This document shows positions 58,412-64,000 of a DNA stretch of 64,000 nucleotides, piece by piece. Made by a program: the position numbers and the translations under genes. The notes beneath the pieces are model-generated. The model was not told the DNA's origin. It ran no database searches and saw only the letters and a program-made list of their open reading frames with translations. Within the stretch, counting starts at the first letter, position 1. The number at the start of each line of letters is the position of its first letter. Source of the DNA: Apostichopus japonicus (taxonomy: Eukaryota; Echinodermata; Holothuroidea; Aspidochirotida; Stichopodidae); NCBI RefSeq assembly GCF_037975245.1, contig NC_092564.1, positions 4,307,484-4,371,483 on the forward strand, written 5' to 3'.

Positions 58412-59508
58412 ATTTGAGAGTGCCATTTATGTATCTTTGCCCTTCCATTAAATGCTTTCAAGTTACTTCATGTTATAAACAATATGAGATAATATTGTAG
58501 TTATTTCATTTGTATACATTTCATACAGTGCATGCTCCACAAAATCGTCATACATGCAGGACTGCAGATGTGTTCCTTTGTTTATTTTTACATATGTTTA
58601 TACTAAATCAGTTCTGATATATACATCTGAAGTAAACTTAAACGAAATTGATACTCATAAATTGAAATTATTTGAATTGCTATAAACATCTCGAATGTTA
58701 ACCAAAGAGGAAATGAAAAGCTGACGCTTATAATATTAAATCAGGTTCAAGTAAATAAATTACCACTGAATGACAGATTCTATTTTCTCTAATCCGACTA
58801 GTCAAACTGTGTGAAACCCCGTAAACGGTACACATACAGCGATGATAGCATTTCAAAAGTAGTAGATTACCTCGTTTGCGTAAGTATCATGTTCCGATCA
58901 TGTCATGCAGCTTAAACTCTAAAACTGAACTTAAGCCATATCGTAAGAATCAAGTTCAATTTCAAAGCATTCCTATTGCGAGTGTTCCTATCATGTGCAT
59001 GCAATGAAATAACTACAAGAGAACATATGGGATCGTACAGTCACATCTCCATAGACCACCAGGATTTACAGAAGGTATACCTGGTGATGTGTGTTGTGGG
59101 AGGAGTAGCGTGGGTGCAGATGTTGAAAGGTGAAGTTGGCATCGCATATAGAGTGTAGTGTCGTATCCTATAAAACCCCGAAATATGTACGACGTACAAA
59201 TATGAGTCTAATTTTCGAATTCTGTCCCGAAATTTGACAACAAAAGTCATTAAAAACACCTGCATCTCAACAGTTTAGGTGAAATTTCCCCCCAACAGGT
59301 AATAATTACAAAGAAAATACTTTTTGAATCATTTTATATCTTGACAGCAAGGCTCAAAATTTCGACAAGAACACAAACTAAAAAAATTGAGACATTCGGA
59401 TATTTCAAGATCAACAGTTGATGTTTCTAGACAAAATGTCTAGGAAATAGATAAGCATAGTCGAATGTTTGGTCACTTTGGGGATTCTGCTGGCTTTCGT
59501 CAATTAAA

Positions 59509-59724
59509 GTGTGGATTAACCTTCGGGAGGTTAAAAAGTTCTACAAATTAGGGTATGATCATTATCGAACGGGATTAAACAATCCCTATGGAAAACTTCA
59601 GTATTATACATATCATCAGATGTATTGTATTGTAAACAGATCACAGAAGACACACACGGACAGTCCAGAGGAAAACTCACGTATGACAGATGATTGGAGA
59701 AATTTGCATTCGACTCCTATTTGA
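59509..59724 (+). other. Copy C of the YxxM open frame
   Basis: Frame VKKFYKLGYDHYRTGLNNPY, YHQMYCIV, ending RNLHSTPI with TGA. Same length at the 3' end as copies A and B. Opens upstream through GGCTTTCGTCAATTAAAG, a weak acceptor candidate shared with A. Confidence 0.3.
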
Positions 59725-60071
59725 AACGTTTTGCAGCAACGTTTTGAAGCAACGAGGTTCTAGGTCATAGAAGCGCACAGTAAAACATTGTTCTAGTTTT
59801 TTAAAGTTTAAAACTGCTATGAATCTCAGTATGACAACACTACCATCGTCATTATAGTGTTACTTTCACATCCCTTATTTAAATTTGGAACCCATCCAGT
59901 CCAAGTTTAAAACAATAACGTGGATATCATGTTACGCGTAACGGGATGTACAAGAAGTATACACAGAAAAATGACTGAAGTCAAACTGAGGGTTACTCTC
60001 CGTTTATTTGATTCCGCATTGTATCCGCTTCCAACCACCACCTTTCCCTATATGCCCTCATATCTTACAAT

Positions 60072-60311
60072 TTAAAAGGCACATGCAAAGAATATACCAA
60101 CGAGAGGGAACAGACCGTTAAAGTATGCATAAAAAACAAAGGCAAGTGGACTGATTGCATGACAAGAGTTGCCATGGATACATCGCAGTAGATACAACCT
60201 GTAACAGTAAAGTAAACCAAAACATTTTCGCTGCAAGTGTGCAACTACAACATCACAGAGGTTTGCGTCCAGTTCACTATAGGTACGATCTGTGACAATT
60301 TCAATTATCAT
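60072..60311 (-). pseudogene. Unrecognised conserved reading frame, copy C
   Basis: Keeps VTDRTYSELDANLCDVVV, AHLQRKCFGLLYCYRLYLL and the hydrophobic NGLFPLVGIFFACAF. The upstream VEYCIQLSD part found in A and B is missing; sequence diverges at about 60312. Confidence 0.35.
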
Positions 60312-62010
60312 TAGTCATATCATTATCTTATATAATTTCACTCCCATGGCCATTCCTTTGCGCTCGCTCGAATCCATACTATCAATGTACTTCCTCCACT
60401 TTGTACTTTTGTGGCAAACAAATAAATAAATGTGCAACCCTCGTCATATGATACTACAGTTTTGTCACAATTTTTAATTTCATGCAAAAATTTCAACTTC
60501 AAATATTCATGAATCAAAATTTGGATCACCGATTACGCGTGGGCGTCGGGAGGGACATATTCACCAGCTTAAATGTTCGTGTCATGTGCATTTTCAACAG
60601 GTGCATTTGCACACCACCCCTACCCCGCCCCCTCCATTTGATAATTTCTGGTGCTGACAGTGGTTCATTCGCTTGTCATTTGTTTAGTATGATCCCAACA
60701 GTTTAGACCTAGTGTTGGCTGCATACAACTATGCATGGAACTGCTACTTATACGAGTAGTGGTGCCTTATCATGTTCGGAAGCAGTTTTGTGAGATTGCT
60801 TAGTTGCTTGTTAATAGCGCTCATGGTTACGTAGTGACGTTTTCACATTTGAAATTTGATTGCGGTCCGGTTTCGTTATATGACTGGTGCGTATATTAGT
60901 TAAAGGGGTGGTTAAAAAACTCTTCACGTTACTTGATAATTACAGTGTAGATAGCAATAACATAAACAAAGTTACTAAGGATACTTTATTAACATCGAGG
61001 ATTTAAAACTGCATTTTTATTATGCAATAAGAAAATGCTCTTATAAAATATTTGAATATCTGAATGAAACAATCCATACTTTTATATTTCTTATGAGAAC
61101 ATGATTCTCTGTTATAAACCCATGTGTAATGGTTTACCCCTACATTCATTAAACATTTTATATCTTGATATCTTTTACCTTTCAGACTGCATGCAAATGA
61201 CACGCGAAACACTTCAAATCTGGATAACCCAGTTTTTTCCATGCAATATGTCATTTATCCATCACATGCTCTTTTATGAATGCACGTCGCTTGAGAGAAA
61301 TAAAAACATACTTGATCGTTAACCATAGAAGAGGATTAAAACATTCACTTGTACACCCACGACTATCATAATATATATATTTAAAAATAGCAGCGGAATG
61401 TTAGAAACAATTTTTCCCCTGGATGTAGACAGCAACAGTAGCATATCGAGTCACTCTGGAGGCTCTACAGAGGTCATTATGATAGGACTAGATGGTGCAG
61501 TCTATTGACGTTTGATGTACCTAACAAAGCAGAAAATACATAATTATTTACGAGTAAAACTGTGCTTTGCAACAACGGCAAGTTTGATTAAGAAAATCAT
61601 CTAATGCAGAAACGCTCATATTCTACAGCGGAAATGGCTTTTGTTGTGTTATTTTCTAACGTTCTGATGACATTTCTTCTTCTCACGTTATCATTTCTTT
61701 ATCAGTGGACTACATTACCAACGAAATGTGACTAATTCAATCATTTAAAGATAAACGATGACTCCTGCACTGGTATTATCAAAACATGACTAACAATGTC
61801 ACGTAATCCACTCAGGCCTGACGAGAGGATGGGTACGGCTCATGGTGGCTAGAGCCACTTGGTCCTGGAAAATTGGAGAAGCGCTTCACAAGAAGATTAG
61901 CTCATGCTCATTGTTATGATATATTCAGGGAGCTGCAATTGTGAATCTTAAAGCAACCACTTACAAAAGGGATACAGTATGGACAGTACGTCCGACAGCT
62001 GAGAACTTAC

Positions 62011-62162
62011 CTTATATTAAAAAGTATCATATCTGGCATACTTCTTTTGTATTTTGACGTAAATGCATATCATAATACATATTACCAGCAAGATCATGCC
62101 GGCAGAAAGGAGAACTGGTATAAAGGTCGTCCAGGAAATATCACCACTATCTTTCGTGTCCC
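62011..62162 (-). CDS. EMI-EGF receptor copy C, last coding exon only
   Basis: Acceptor CTTTTCAAG at 62163, phase-1 entry. DTKDSGDISWTTFIPVLL, SAGMILLVICIMICIYVKI, tail QKKYARYDTF, TAA at 62019-62017, then TATAAG and donor GTAAGTT. Coding part 62017-62162, 48 codons with stop. The rest of the gene should lie beyond position 64000. Confidence 0.75.
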
Positions 62163-63096
62163 CTTGAAAAGAAACATAATATACTACATTAACAAACCCA
62201 AACGTTAAAGTCTGAAAGGGAAAGCCAGGAGACTTTCTCTACGTTTCAAGTTGGTAAACATTTTGGAGTGAAAAGGAAATAACAGTTTGCAAGATGAGTT
62301 AGGAAACGTAATTCAATATCATTGCATATGCATGAAACATTGTAATGGAAAAAGAATTGCCTCAACTCTCCCAAAGAGCGAGAAGAGTTGACTATAACGC
62401 TCGGGACAGTTGAGAATTATATATTTTACAGGAAAAGTTCAAATATTTCACAGCTTGCATTTTTATTCAAACATAACTCAATTGCGAATGCTGGCAGTTA
62501 TGCTCTATTTTTTCTTTACAAATCATCACTAATCATTATGTAAGCAAACCTTGGATTTGATTCATGAAACAAGTGGTAAAGCAGTGATTTAGTAAAGATT
62601 ATACACTTTTCCAAAGGCAGTTGCATAATGTCTTTGATATATAGTTCAGTGTTGCTAAATTCTAAGTATGGGGGGAAAATGCTTAAATGCGCTTTACAAA
62701 AATGTATTAGTAGGCCTAGACCAATGCTAATAATGAAAATAATCATAACAGTTTACCCGTAGACTTCTTTAAACATAGAGGTTTTTAACTTAACTAGACT
62801 TTAAAATGACTATACAGAAGTGGACTGTCTGATTGTGATATCTGTGTTGCTCCATAGACGAGGTGCAAAAACAGAAAAGGCACGATCGCCTGCTGGTTTG
62901 AGTTTGATCGAGGTTCATGTAAAAGATCGAGAGATTTGGAACAAAGCTGTCTAGAAGGTCTATGATCAACAAGCATGTCCCCCTTTCTTGTAGATATTTA
63001 CATAATTTAAAGAATAATTACGCATACTAACACAGGATAACTAATATACTAATTCCTAAAAGTTTGTAACGCATATAAAAGTTTGGAAAAACAAGG

Positions 63097-63348
63097 GTGG
63101 ACGTTGGCAAATTATTTGCTTTTCTATTACGTGACTACAGATCCTCACCATCTGAGCTCACACCAAACGTACCGCATTCAGCCATAATTCTGCGTAATAT
63201 TGACAACGACAAACTTCAGAACAAAATCATCATCACCACGAACATGAAATCGGCGAATGTAATTAATTATTTTCGACGTTCCGGGGACTTTGACCCTCAA
63301 CAATATCCTGATCTACTTCCTGTTCCCAGAGTCGGAATCACCATTTAG
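63097..63348 (+). other. Unit C copy of the 14671 open frame
   Basis: Frame [39 protein letters not shown], stop TAG. Preceded by TTTTCTATTACGTGACTACAG, a fair acceptor. The same 3' half is open in unit A. Unknown function. Confidence 0.3.
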
Positions 63349-64000
63349 TAGTTCCATTATTAAGCGGCCGAATTCGGTGCACGACCTGTTTTCAGTAGCC
63401 AATTGATGATTCTGTTTGGTTAGTTTGGGTGTGTGCGAGTATAAATGTTTCTTAGCAAATGCAAGAATAGCATTTGTTTGCTTATTCAATTTTCTCTGCT
63501 TCAGCGATTTCGTTTCCTACTGGTGTGTCGGTCACATTTCAGTGTTACCTTTCCTTCTTCTGATAGATTTCCGTTTCTGAGGCCCAGCTAGTTATGTTAG
63601 AAATGTTTTTCTGCCTGATCGGAATCATCATCTTTTGAGTAAGGAGTCATGACTGTTTGTCTAGGTAGGAATCTGATTTGGTGATCCGGGGAGACCTGAT
63701 AAGGTAGTGAATCACATCACTGGTTTGTCTCGACGACTTGACGTGCGCGGGCTGCAACTTCTGGTGTTGCTTTACCACAATCATCATCTTAATATCTATC
63801 AGAACCCCTTTCGTTTTCCTTGAAGTGAGTGGTTGTGGTCCTTATCAGTGACTAATGCAAAAGCATAAACGGCGTTTATAGGAATGGATGGCTAGGATGT
63901 TACGTGAGGCATATCCCAAAAATTGGACCTCATTTACAAGGTCAGGTATATGCATATATAAAATTGGTCTTTGCAAAGAGGTTCAAATTACTGTTGTAAA

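Larger units (their letters stand above)
56870..64000. repeat. Segmental duplication unit C, partial
   Basis: 56870-58410 matches the start of unit B including the junction that fuses the second EGF relic to the equivalent of A's 9586. 58412-63950 matches A's 9586-15550 apart from indels, with about 400 extra bases at 63350-63745. The window ends just before the site equivalent to A's exon 8. Confidence 0.85.

Noticed and set aside
63368-63385. GCGGCCGAATTC-like string suggesting a cloning linker
   Set aside because: Incomplete NotI site and no vector sequence around it; chance within a 400-base insert of unit C.

Overview
The window looks like an AT-rich invertebrate animal genome. Genes are split into short phase-1 exons with canonical GT/AG sites, long introns hold several transposon families, and there is no bacterial-style gene packing. 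Frequent TAGGCCTA-like words (e.g. near 2350, 14340, 17240-17640, 46780) and the gene families would suit a marine deuterostome such as an echinoderm, but that is an inference and no species is claimed.

The core is a tandemly amplified locus of EMI-EGF transmembrane receptors of the MEGF10/11-PEAR1-Draper type. I assembled two minus-strand copies exon by exon, and all splice phases agree. Copy A (9 coding exons, 28793 down to 13464) encodes 422 residues: signal peptide, short EMI-like module, seven EGF-like repeats, one membrane helix and a tail of about a dozen residues. Copy B (6 coding exons, 51412 down to 46044) encodes 220 residues; it lacks the block carrying three of A's exons but stays in frame. 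Copy C shows only its last coding exon (62017-62162) before the window ends. Facing them on the plus strand is a second EGF receptor, represented by its 3' exons in copy A (4607-7206) and by frameshifted single-exon relics in copies B and C.

Layout. 1-3500: decayed BEN-domain gene (minus) with a MITE in an intron. 3780-4310: 29-bp tandem array. 4312-29650: unit A. Its minus gene carries a 5.7-kb PIF/Harbinger element in the intron between the EGF5-6 and EGF7 exons, and a small hAT-type MITE lies 3' of that gene. 29650-39650: linker with a decayed Gypsy retrotransposon bounded by inverted LTR-like ends, then repeated linker DNA and LINE debris. 39650-52275: unit B, with a LINE fragment and a hAT-type MITE that unit A lacks. 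52275-56870: second linker, homologous in part to the first. 56870-64000: unit C, running off the end.

Units B and C share a deletion of about 4.1 kb that A lacks, so they are closer to each other. The picture is a birth-and-death cluster of extracellular recognition receptors, in which exon loss, in-frame deletions and many amino-acid replacements have altered copies while transposons accumulated. A phagocytic or immune-recognition role is inferred from the family only.
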